From Candidatus Dadabacteria bacterium (GTDB lineage: Bacteria > Desulfobacterota_D > UBA1144 > Nemesobacterales > UBA2774), in contig JAGVLR010000105.1 in assembly GCA_020054175.1 (NCBI GenBank), positions 1 to 13,919 of the forward strand: 13,919 bases of DNA. Reading direction: 5' to 3'. Positions 1 to 6,106 of the stretch are shown here, one piece after another. The translations under genes were made by a program, and so were the position numbers. The first letter of the stretch is position 1. Each line of letters begins with the position of its first letter. Under the pieces are notes generated by a model, which was given only the letters and a program-made list of their open reading frames with translations, did not search any database and was not told the origin of the DNA.

Positions 1-1044
1 ATAAAGGACGGGGAGGGGAATACCCTTTCCTCGGGTAAACCGGGGGACGGCGTAACGAGCCACGACGAATGCTTCGGCTGGCTGGAAGGGAAGCTCGGGA
101 AGATTATCCCCGAAGGCGGACCGTCGGCTGTCGGGCACAGGGTCGTCCACGGGGGGACGGAGTTTACGGGGCCGGCGGCAGTCGACGAGAGTGTTGTAGC
201 GAAGCTCGCGGAGCTGGAGCCGCTCGCGCCGCTCCACCAGCCGTATAACGTTTCCGGGATACGCGCCCTAATGAAAGCGTATCCGGGCGTGCCGAACGTC
301 GCGTGCTTCGACACGTCGTTTCACAGGACACAGCCCCAACTCGCGCAGATGTTCGGGCTTCCGCTGGAATACTACGAATTGGGCGTCGTCCGGTACGGCT
401 TTCACGGACTATCTTACGAATACGTCATCTCGCGGCTCCGGGAGATAAGCCCCGAAGCAGCCTCGGGACGGGTAGTCACCGCCCACCTCGGCGCGGGGGC
501 GAGCCTCTGCGCGACGCTCGGCGGAAAGAGCGTCGCCACGACGATGGGGTTCACGGCCCTCGACGGGCTGCCGATGGGTACCCGCAGCGGTGGCATAGAC
601 CCGGGCGTAATTCTCTATCTACAGACTGAAAAGGGCATGAGAGCCGGTGAAGCCGAGGCCCTCCTCTACAAAAAGTCCGGCCTTCTTGGCATATCGGGTC
701 TCTCCTCCGACATGAGAGACCTCGAAGTGAGCGACGCGCCGGGGGCGCGCCTCGCGATAGATTACTTCGCTTACAGGGCTGTCAGGGAAGCCGGTTCGCT
801 CGCCGCCGCGCTCGGTGGCCTCGACGCGCTCGTCTTCACGGCGGGTATAGGCGAGAACAGTGCGCTCGTCCGTGAGAAGATATGCGCTGGGCTCGCGTGG
901 CTCGGCATAGAGCTCGACGTGGAAGCGAACTCCCGGAACGATGCCGTCGTCACAAAGAACGGCAGCCCCGTCCGTGTGTACGTCATACCGACGAACGAAG
1001 AGCTTGTGATAGCCATCGAGACCATGAATACCGTTTCGGCCTGA
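1..1044 (+). CDS. ackA: Acetate kinase, 5'-truncated by the window edge
   Basis: Acetate kinase interconverts acetate + ATP and acetyl phosphate + ADP in the cytoplasm, normally working with phosphotransacetylase or phosphoketolase. Frame 1 is open from base 1, so the gene enters from outside: 347 codons are present against a usual length of about 400, and roughly the first 50 residues (with the nucleotide-binding NxGSSS segment) are missing. Seen in the fragment: GHRVVHGG at codons 45-52 (substrate-binding Arg47), the LAPLHQP segment (usually LAPLHNP), FDTSFH with the catalytic Asp, RYGFHG with its His, MGTRSGGIDPG with the catalytic Arg, FTAGIGEN, and the C-terminal PTNEELVIA with the metal-binding Glu. 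GGIDPG in place of the common GDIDPA seems to be a tolerated variant. The internal ATG at 271 is not the real start. It converges on the lipoprotein gene 69 nt downstream. The family call is very secure; partner enzymes cannot be seen here. Confidence 0.96.
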   Translation: MKDGEGNTLSSGKPGDGVTSHDECFGWLEGKLGKIIPEGGPSAVGHRVVHGGTEFTGPAAVDESVVAKLAELEPLAPLHQPYNVSGIRALMKAYPGVPNVACFDTSFHRTQPQLAQMFGLPLEYYELGVVRYGFHGLSYEYVISRLREISPEAASGRVVTAHLGAGASLCATLGGKSVATTMGFTALDGLPMGTRSGGIDPGVILYLQTEKGMRAGEAEALLYKKSGLLGISGLSSDMRDLEVSDAPGARLAIDYFAYRAVREAGSLAAALGGLDALVFTAGIGENSALVREKICAGLAWLGIELDVEANSRNDAVVTKNGSPVRVYVIPTNEELVIAIETMNTVSA

Positions 1045-1085
1045 GACTGCATAGCCGGTTGTAAAGTGGGTAGAAATTTTGGAGG

Positions 1086-1105
1086 GAGCCGCAGGACCTG
1101 GGCTC
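1086..1105. terminator. Weak hairpin between convergent ackA and TPR lipoprotein genes
   Basis: GAGCC at 1086-1090 pairs with GGCTC at 1101-1105. After a one-base bulge, CAG (1092-1094) pairs with CTG (1098-1100) around a 3-nt loop. It sits between two converging stop codons, where a shared terminator would be expected. Neither side has a proper T tract: plus reads TGTTCGGTTT, and minus reads through CTCC into AAAATTT. Function as an intrinsic terminator is therefore only a guess. Confidence 0.25.
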
Positions 1106-1113
1106 TGTTCGGT

Positions 1114-1731
1114 TTAAATCGTGTTGAGCTTTTCGCGGGCTGTCTGGGCTTCGCTCGAATTCGGGTATTTGTCGATGAGGGCGTTGAGGAAGAACTTGGC
1201 TTCCTGCGTTCTTCCGAGGTTTATGAGCGCCATTCCCTGCCTGAGGTATGCCTCCGGGACGCGCTTGTCGGTGGGGTAGGTATCTATCAGCCTCTGGTAT
1301 TCGAGTATCGCGTCTTCGAACTTTCCGTTGTTGTAGCTTTTCACGGCCTTCGAATACATGACCTCGGGTGTGTTCGAAGAGGGCTGCTCTTTCTTCACCG
1401 TAGGCGCCGCTGCCGCGGGCTTGCTGTCTTTCTTTACGGGCTTTCTCGCGGCCACCTTCTCCATCTCTTTCTTGAGGTTGACGTTCTTTTCCCTCATGCT
1501 TTCGACGTCGCGGGCGATCCTGGCCTGGCCGGATTCCACCGCCTGTATGTCGGCGTCCATTCGCACGAGCATGGCGTCGAGGTCTTTTACGAGCTGCTCC
1601 ATGCGCGTTTCGAGGACAGTCTGCCTGTCGTAGAGCTCCTGCACGGCTTCCTTGTCGGTGTAACAGCCAGTGAGGAGAAACAGTAGAAAAGTTATTCCTA
1701 GATAATTAAGCCCGGGGCGCTTTATTGTCAT
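1114..1731 (-). CDS. TPR-containing lipoprotein, CpoB/YbgF-like
   Basis: A 205-aa envelope protein. The N terminus has a short basic region, a hydrophobic stretch (about residues 8-20) and a lipobox ending LTGC, making Cys23 the likely lipidated residue. Residues about 27-90 are charged, heptad-like sequence, predicted coiled coil. A Lys/Pro/Ala-rich linker (about 93-120) leads to tetratricopeptide repeats (about 122-205; AVKSYNNGKFEDAILEYQ, then ALINLGRTQEAKFFLNALI). Coiled coil plus C-terminal TPRs is the layout of CpoB/YbgF, which coordinates peptidoglycan synthesis with Tol-Pal outer-membrane constriction; BamD-like or generic TPR lipoproteins are alternatives. No tol or pal genes are adjacent, so the CpoB role is inference. 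ATG 1731 is the only usual start codon after an upstream in-frame stop, yet no Shine-Dalgarno sequence precedes it (the upstream bases are A/T-rich). Transcribed divergently from the histidine kinase. Confidence 0.85.
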   Translation of the reverse strand: MTIKRPGLNYLGITFLLFLLTGCYTDKEAVQELYDRQTVLETRMEQLVKDLDAMLVRMDADIQAVESGQARIARDVESMREKNVNLKKEMEKVAARKPVKKDSKPAAAAPTVKKEQPSSNTPEVMYSKAVKSYNNGKFEDAILEYQRLIDTYPTDKRVPEAYLRQGMALINLGRTQEAKFFLNALIDKYPNSSEAQTAREKLNTI

Positions 1732-2017
1732 TTTAACAATAAAAACAGTACCATTCTGAGGAACTATAATCTACCCGAACCTGCGGAATAATCCATACCT
1801 GTTTTTACGTCATTTAGCGCTTCGCGAAGTGGCCCCGTCAGTGAGAGGGAAGCCCGAAGCCATCCGTGAATCGCTCCTTCCTCTGCCGCGAAATCCCGCG
1901 TGAGGCGCGTTAATCTATTATGGATACTTAAAAAATCGATATGAGTTGTCATTAAAAACAGGTACAATCACATATTATAGAACGTCCCCGTGGCACTACG
2001 GGGAGGGGTAAGATTTC
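1732..2017. promoter_or_regulatory. Divergent intergenic region between lipoprotein and histidine kinase genes
   Basis: This 286-nt gap must hold the promoters of both flanking genes. On plus, a TATTAT (1973-1978) lies about 40 nt before the TTG start. A TTGTCA at 1946-1951 is nearby but at the wrong spacing (21 nt) to pair with it. On minus, a TATAGT-like box lies around 1755-1760. I see no -24/-12 element, although an NtrC-type regulator follows. CTTCGCGAAG (1820-1829) is a perfect 10-bp palindrome of unknown role. A 62-67 codon minus-strand reading frame (1764-1967) has no SD and no recognisable domain, and I do not call it a gene. Confidence 0.4.
1986..2008 (+). promoter_or_regulatory. 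5'UTR hairpin overlapping the histidine kinase ribosome-binding site
   Basis: CCCCGT (1986-1991) and ACGGGG (1998-2003) form a perfect 6-bp stem with a 6-nt loop. The 3' arm runs into the purine-rich Shine-Dalgarno tract GGGGAGGGG (2000-2008) that serves the TTG start at 2018. Folding would hide the first four G's of the tract and could lower translation of the kinase. The pairing is seen directly; the regulatory effect is inferred. Confidence 0.4.
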
Positions 2018-3298
2018 TTGAGTCTCAGCAAGCAGATAACCCTCGGATACGCACTGATGTTTTTTTTCATGCTGCTTATCGGAGGGCTCTCCATATACAG
2101 CATTTACAACATGGACAGGACGGCGTCGAACATAAGAGGGCGCTACGACACGCTTTCGACGATACTGACGGCGAAGGAAGAAGGGCAGCAGGGGATTTTC
2201 GCCAACCAGATGCTCCTCGAAGCCATCAGGATATCGGACAGGCAGATCAAATTTTCATACGTCATGACGTTCACGGCCGTCGGGCTCACGCTTCTCTTCG
2301 GCGTCATGCTGACGGTGTTCGTGCCGAGGGTGATAACGAGGCCGATAATGAGCCTCTTCAACGCGGCTGAGTCCGTCGCCTCGGGGGACTATTCGGTCAG
2401 GGTGAAGGCCGGCGGCTCCTCGGGGGAGATAGAGACCCTGGCCAAGGCGTTTAACAACATGATAGACAATATCGACCGCAACAGCCGGGAGCTTCAGCGG
2501 AAGAATAACGAGATACTGGAGCTTTTGAAGACGACGAGGGAGTTTAACGAGCTTCTCGAATTCAAGATCGCCGAGGCGACGGCCGAAATCGGGGAGAAGC
2601 ACCGCCAGCTCGCACATTCGCAGAAGCTGGCCGCCATAGGCGAGCTTGCGACGGGCGTGGCGCACGAGGTGAGGAACCCTCTTTCCGGCATAGGTCTCGC
2701 GCTCGAGCTAATGAGGGACGAGACGGGGAACGAAGAGCACAGGCAGACGATGAGCGAGATACTCGACGAGATATCGAGGCTCGAGAGGATCGTGAAGGGC
2801 CTCTTTCAGCTCGGGCATCCGAAGAGTCTTCAGCTCATGGAATGCGGGCCTAACGACATCGTCGAAAGGGCGATCAATCTCGTCGTAAAGAAGGCCAAGG
2901 CCAAGGGCGTAATCATTAAAAAAGAGCTTTCGTGCGCGAATACGTTTTATGTCGACCACGAGCAGATAGAGCAGGTGGTCCTCAACCTTCTGATAAACAG
3001 CATAGACGCCACCGGGAGCTTCGGCGAGGTGAGGGTGGGGACGAGGTGCGGGAACGGTTCCATAGAAATAGAGGTTTCCGACACCGGATGCGGCATACCC
3101 GACGACGAGACGGAGCGTATACTCCAGCCCTTTTATTCGACCAAGGAAACGGGCACGGGGCTCGGGCTCGCGATATCGAGCCGTATAGTAGAAGCCCACA
3201 AGGGGAAGCTCCACATTTCGAGCAAAGTAGGCGAAGGGTCCACATTTATAGTCGAAATACCGAACGACCTCGGAATCGAGGAAAAGCGCGCTTCGTGA
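2018..3298 (+). CDS. Membrane sensor histidine kinase (HAMP, HisKA, HATPase_c)
   Basis: A 426-aa inner-membrane kinase, the sensor half of a two-component system with the downstream regulator. Order: TM1 about 11-31; a short extracytoplasmic loop of about 45 residues with no recognisable sensor domain; TM2 about 80-103; HAMP about 104-155; coiled-coil linker 156-205; HisKA with GVAHEVRNPL (phospho-acceptor His216); and an ATP-binding domain with N box VLNLLINSIDA (Asn323, Asn327), G1 DTGCGIPDD (355-363), F box PFYSTK (371-376) and G2 GTGLGL (379-384). The H-box type resembles NtrB/ZraS/AtoS-like kinases that feed NtrC-family regulators. The start is TTG at 2018, placed by the GGGGAGGGG SD 9 nt upstream and the fit of TM1. 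It lies 30 nt upstream of the response regulator, so the two are almost certainly co-transcribed. With so small a sensor loop, the signal may be sensed in the membrane; this is inference. Confidence 0.93.
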   Translation: MSLSKQITLGYALMFFFMLLIGGLSIYSIYNMDRTASNIRGRYDTLSTILTAKEEGQQGIFANQMLLEAIRISDRQIKFSYVMTFTAVGLTLLFGVMLTVFVPRVITRPIMSLFNAAESVASGDYSVRVKAGGSSGEIETLAKAFNNMIDNIDRNSRELQRKNNEILELLKTTREFNELLEFKIAEATAEIGEKHRQLAHSQKLAAIGELATGVAHEVRNPLSGIGLALELMRDETGNEEHRQTMSEILDEISRLERIVKGLFQLGHPKSLQLMECGPNDIVERAINLVVKKAKAKGVIIKKELSCANTFYVDHEQIEQVVLNLLINSIDATGSFGEVRVGTRCGNGSIEIEVSDTGCGIPDDETERILQPFYSTKETGTGLGLAISSRIVEAHKGKLHISSKVGEGSTFIVEIPNDLGIEEKRAS

Positions 3299-3328
3299 CG
3301 ATACGCCGCGCAAAAGGAACGATAACGA

Positions 3329-4702
3329 ATGAGCTCTCTGATACTCATAATCGAGGACGAAAGACTCCTCTGTAAGCAGCTCCACAAGGCGCTCACGCAG
3401 GAGGGATATTCTGTCATCACTTCGTACGAAGGCAGGGAGGGAATCGAAATTGCGAAAAGGGAAAACCCCGACCTCGTGCTTTTAGACCTCCGCCTCCCGG
3501 ATACGGACGGGCTGGAGATACTGAAATCCTTCTCCAAGTTCGACCATCCGCCGACCGCTATAATGATGACGGCGCACGGGAACGTCGAGGTCGCCGTCAG
3601 TGCCATCAGAGTCGGCGCGTACGACTTCATCGAAAAGCCGTTTCCGCTGGACAAGCTGAAGGTTATGGTCCGAAACGCCATAAGGACGAGCGAGCTCAAG
3701 AATAACGTCAGCGCCGCGGCCATGAGGGCGCAGGAGAAGTACGGATTCGATGCGTTTATAGGCGTGAGCGGGCCTGTGAACGAGATTATCACGCTCTTTA
3801 AAAAGCTCACGGAGACGGACCCGAAGACGATCCTCATCACAGGGGAGAGCGGGACGGGGAAGGGGCTCGCGGCAAAGATTCTTCATTACAACGGCGTCAG
3901 GAGGCAGAGGCCTTTCATCGAGCTGAACTGCGCCGCGATACCGGAGACCCTTCTCGAAAGCGAGCTGTTCGGGCACGAGGCGGGCGCGTTCACGGACGCG
4001 AAGAATCTCAAGAAAGGCATACTGGAGCAGGCGGACGGAGGGACTGTGTTCCTCGACGAGATAGGCGACATGAGCCTTGCGCTCCAGGCGAAGCTCGTTA
4101 AGGCTGTGGAGGAGCGCTCGTTCAGGAGGCTCGGGGGCAATCGCGATATAAGCGTCGACATTAGCGTTATAGCGGCCACGAACCACGACCTCAAGGCGCT
4201 CGTCAAGAAAGGGGATTTCAGGGAAGACCTCTACCACAGGCTGAACGTTCTCAGCTTCGAGATGCCCGCGCTCCGGGACAGGAAAGAGGACATACCGTCC
4301 CTCACCGACCACTTCGTTTCGTACTTCAACGTCGACCTCAGCAAGAACATCACGGAAATACCCGAAGAGATAAGGAAGACGTTCCTCAACTACAACTGGC
4401 CGGGGAATGTCCGGGAGCTAAGGAGCACGATCGAGCGGGCTGTGCTTCTGAGCGAGGACAAGGTGCTCAACCCGAGGTATCTCAAGCTCGAAGACAGCGA
4501 GAGCCTTAAGGTGCAGAACTCCGAAGAGAAGATGGTGATAGACGTTCCCATAGAGGACGCTTCGCTCTACCAGATAGAGAAGAAGGTCATTATCAAGGCG
4601 CTCGACCTCAACAACTGGAACCAGACGAGGACGGCGGAGATGCTCGGCATAACCCGCGAGGTGCTTCGCTACAGGATGAAGAAGTGGGGGCTTCTCAGCT
4701 GA
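3329..4702 (+). CDS. NtrC-family sigma54-dependent response regulator
   Basis: A 457-aa cytoplasmic transcription activator, partner of the preceding kinase. The receiver domain (about 4-118) has acidic residues Asp10/Glu11, phospho-acceptor Asp53 (LLDLRLP), Thr81 and Lys103. The sigma54-interaction AAA+ domain (about 142-375) has Walker A GESGTGKG (172-179), ELFGHEAGAFTDA (212-224) containing the GAFTGA loop in the variant form GAFTDA, Walker B TVFLDEIGD (239-247), and REDLYHRLNVL with the arginine-finger region (298-308). WPGNVREL lies at 357-364. The C-terminal Fis-type helix-turn-helix is at about 428-456. The ATG at 3329 has an AAGGA about 11 nt upstream. Full length for the family. Targets are unknown: no convincing -24/-12 sigma54 promoter was found in the window, so the regulon probably lies elsewhere. 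The full set of motifs suggests an active ATPase; GAFTDA is a change in the sigma54-contacting loop worth noting. Confidence 0.95.
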   Translation: MSSLILIIEDERLLCKQLHKALTQEGYSVITSYEGREGIEIAKRENPDLVLLDLRLPDTDGLEILKSFSKFDHPPTAIMMTAHGNVEVAVSAIRVGAYDFIEKPFPLDKLKVMVRNAIRTSELKNNVSAAAMRAQEKYGFDAFIGVSGPVNEIITLFKKLTETDPKTILITGESGTGKGLAAKILHYNGVRRQRPFIELNCAAIPETLLESELFGHEAGAFTDAKNLKKGILEQADGGTVFLDEIGDMSLALQAKLVKAVEERSFRRLGGNRDISVDISVIAATNHDLKALVKKGDFREDLYHRLNVLSFEMPALRDRKEDIPSLTDHFVSYFNVDLSKNITEIPEEIRKTFLNYNWPGNVRELRSTIERAVLLSEDKVLNPRYLKLEDSESLKVQNSEEKMVIDVPIEDASLYQIEKKVIIKALDLNNWNQTRTAEMLGITREVLRYRMKKWGLLS

Positions 4703-4727
4703 CCCGTTACGAATCGCCGGTATAAAA

Positions 4728-4756
4728 TTCATCCTCTCCGGCTATCCTTATACAAT
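4728..4756 (+). promoter_or_regulatory. Possible sigma70-type promoter of msrA
   Basis: TTCATC (4728-4733) and TACAAT (4751-4756) are separated by 17 nt. The -10 matches five of six consensus positions; the -35 is weak (three of six). Transcription would begin about 40 nt before the msrA ATG. The region lies downstream of the response-regulator stop and has no obvious terminator, so read-through is also possible. Confidence 0.35.
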
Positions 4757-4804
4757 GTCAAAAACAGCGGGCGGCGCGTGCACGAAACCGCCGGGGGAAT
4801 CATA

Positions 4805-5446
4805 ATGAAAAGACTTGCGTTACTCTTCGTATTCGCATTATTCGCCGCGTGCGTATTCACGGCGGCGTCTTCGTCGGCGCAGGAAACCGGCAAGCCCGAC
4901 GCGGGCGATAAAAAGTATGAGAAGGCGACGTTCGCGGGGGGATGCTTCTGGTGCATCGAGCCGCCCTTCGACAAGCTAGACGGCGTTATAGAAACGATAG
5001 CCGGGTACACGGGCGGGACGGTGAAGAATCCCACCTACGAGCAGGTATCGACGGGAAGCACGGGACACGCGGAGGCCGTCGAAATCATTTACGACCCGGA
5101 AGTCGTTTCGTACGAGAAGCTGCTCGATGTATTCTGGCTCAATATCGATCCCACGGATTCGGGCGGCCAGTTCGCCGACAGGGGAAGCCAGTACAGGCCG
5201 GAGATATTCTATCACTCCGAAGCACAGAGGAAGGCGGCCGAGGCGTCTAAGAAAAAGCTCGACGAGTCCGGGAAGTTCAGCAATCCCGTCGTCGTCGCGA
5301 TAACGGAGGCGACCGAGTTTTATCCCGCCGAGGAATATCACCAGGGCTATTACAAGAAAAACGAGCTTAGGTACAAGATGTACAAATACGGCTCGGGAAG
5401 GCAGAGCTTTATCGATAAGTATAACAAGGAAGATTCTTCCGACTGA
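4805..5446 (+). CDS. msrA: Peptide methionine sulfoxide reductase A, exported
   Basis: MsrA reduces methionine-S-sulfoxide in oxidised proteins, restoring methionine. The 213-aa product starts with a Sec-type signal peptide (KR followed by a hydrophobic core, residues 4-20, and a likely cleavage near SSSAQ, about residue 26), so it probably acts in the periplasm. The mature part carries the signature FAGGCFWCIE with catalytic Cys47 and a second Cys50, GYTGG, STGSTGHAEAVEI, DSGGQFADRGSQYRP, and AEEYHQGYY. The mature sequence has no C-terminal resolving cysteine, so recycling may use the CFWC pair or an external thiol. Cys16 lies in the signal peptide, but the sequence before it (FAAC) is a poor lipobox. 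I chose ATG 4805 because GGGGGA (4793-4798) is well spaced from it; an in-frame GTG at 4778 would put extra residues before the signal peptide. No msrB is present nearby. The CAP lipoprotein follows after 99 nt. Confidence 0.95.
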   Translation: MKRLALLFVFALFAACVFTAASSSAQETGKPDAGDKKYEKATFAGGCFWCIEPPFDKLDGVIETIAGYTGGTVKNPTYEQVSTGSTGHAEAVEIIYDPEVVSYEKLLDVFWLNIDPTDSGGQFADRGSQYRPEIFYHSEAQRKAAEASKKKLDESGKFSNPVVVAITEATEFYPAEEYHQGYYKKNELRYKMYKYGSGRQSFIDKYNKEDSSD

Positions 5447-5480
5447 GCGAGGCTTGCATTATATCTTCCGCGTCTCCCCG

Positions 5481-5509
5481 CCGTGAAAATTCCCCGCGTG
5501 ATTTTCCGG
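5481..5509. other. Imperfect inverted repeat downstream of msrA
   Basis: CCG-T-GAAAAT (5481-5490) pairs with ATTTTC-CGG (5501-5509), a 9-bp stem with one bulged T and a 10-nt loop, 34 nt after the msrA stop. No T tract follows, so it is a poor intrinsic terminator on plus. It could be a processing or attenuation hairpin, or chance. Confidence 0.25.
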
Positions 5510-5532
5510 ATGATTCCCTCATCACTGCCGAG

Positions 5533-5538
5533 TATAAT
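5533..5538 (+). promoter_or_regulatory. Consensus -10 box (TATAAT) directly before the CAP lipoprotein ATG
   Basis: A perfect TATAAT ends 7 nt before the ATG at 5546, and there is no Shine-Dalgarno sequence in between. If used as a -10 element, transcription would start at or next to the A of ATG, giving a leaderless mRNA. No good TTGACA lies 16-18 nt upstream, which weakens the case. Confidence 0.35.
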
Positions 5539-5545
5539 TTAAAGA

Positions 5546-6106
5546 ATGTTGAAGAGGCTTCTACTCATTCCGGCGGCGGCGCTTCTCCTTTATGGATGCG
5601 GCGGAAGCGAGATAAGGTACGCTCTCGCCAACGATTCCTACCGCTGCGAGGACTTCGACGTAATCAAAGAGAAAATGACGGCGCTCATAAACAAGGCGAG
5701 GTCTCAGAGCCGTAACTGCGGATATAAGATATTCACTCCCGTGGGAAGGGTCGAATGGAACCCTACGCTCGCCCGGGCCGCGCTGGAGCATTCCGTCGAC
5801 ATGGCGACGGGAGACTTCGTCAGCCACGAGGGCTCGGACGGGTCCGAGGTTTCGGACAGGGTGGAGAAGCTCGACTACGAGTGGGCTATGGTAGGGGAGA
5901 ATATTTCGGTCGGCAGGGAGTCGGCCGAGGAGGTCGTGGCGGCGTGGATTCGAAGCCCCGTTCACTGCGAGGTGCTGATGCAGCCGCGCATGACCGAGAT
6001 AGGCGGGGCGTGCTTTCACAACAAGGACACGAGGAACAAGACCTACTGGACTGTCGTCTTCGCCTCTCCGAAGCAGGGCGGCGTCAAAAAGACTAGTCAA
6101 AAATAG
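5546..6106 (+). CDS. CAP-domain (SCP/PR-1, YkwD-like) lipoprotein
   Basis: A 186-aa predicted lipoprotein: basic N terminus, hydrophobic residues 5-15, lipobox LLYGC with Cys18 as the acylation site. The body (about 45-175) is a bacterial CAP/SCP domain: a LINKAR helix, WNPTLARAALEHSVDMA, the GDFVSHEGSDG segment, VGENIS (about 117-122), and AWIRSPVHCEVLMQPRMTEIG, matching the family pattern W-x-x-S-x-x-H with conserved His and Glu. Bacterial CAP proteins are extracellular or periplasmic and mostly of unknown function; a cell-envelope or ligand-binding role is plausible but not shown. Additional Cys at about 34, 58, 138 and 156 could form disulfides in the periplasm. ATG 5546 gives the signal peptide exactly and has a TATAAT but no SD upstream. 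The 3' end overlaps the convergent cyclase gene by 14 nt. Family call firm, role unknown. Confidence 0.9.
   Translation: MLKRLLLIPAAALLLYGCGGSEIRYALANDSYRCEDFDVIKEKMTALINKARSQSRNCGYKIFTPVGRVEWNPTLARAALEHSVDMATGDFVSHEGSDGSEVSDRVEKLDYEWAMVGENISVGRESAEEVVAAWIRSPVHCEVLMQPRMTEIGGACFHNKDTRNKTYWTVVFASPKQGGVKKTSQK

Noticed and set aside
1066..1686. Plus-strand open frame of 206 codons
   Set aside because: Antisense shadow of the TPR lipoprotein, which has a lipobox and repeats on the other strand.
1820..1829. CTTCGCGAAG palindrome as an operator
   Set aside because: Only 10 bp, single copy, not aligned with any promoter element; may be chance in GC-rich DNA.
1764..1967. Minus-strand reading frame of 62-67 codons in the lipoprotein-kinase gap
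   Set aside because: No SD at its TTG or ATG starts and no recognisable domain; it lies across the divergent promoter region.
1991..2008. TGGCAC as the -24 element of a sigma54 promoter before the histidine kinase
   Set aside because: The expected TTGC -12 element is absent at the right distance (GGAGG is there instead), and the bases belong to the SD hairpin.
2708..3385. Long minus-strand open frame of 225 codons
   Set aside because: Antisense to the kinase catalytic domain; its translation has no recognisable motif.
3482..4312. Long minus-strand open frame of 276 codons
   Set aside because: Exactly antisense to the response regulator, whose product has a full set of NtrC-family motifs; GC-rich codon bias opens antisense frames.
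4778..4804. GTG start extending MsrA by nine residues
   Set aside because: The ATG at 4805 has a well-spaced GGGGGA and begins a standard signal peptide; the extension would place acidic and neutral residues before it.
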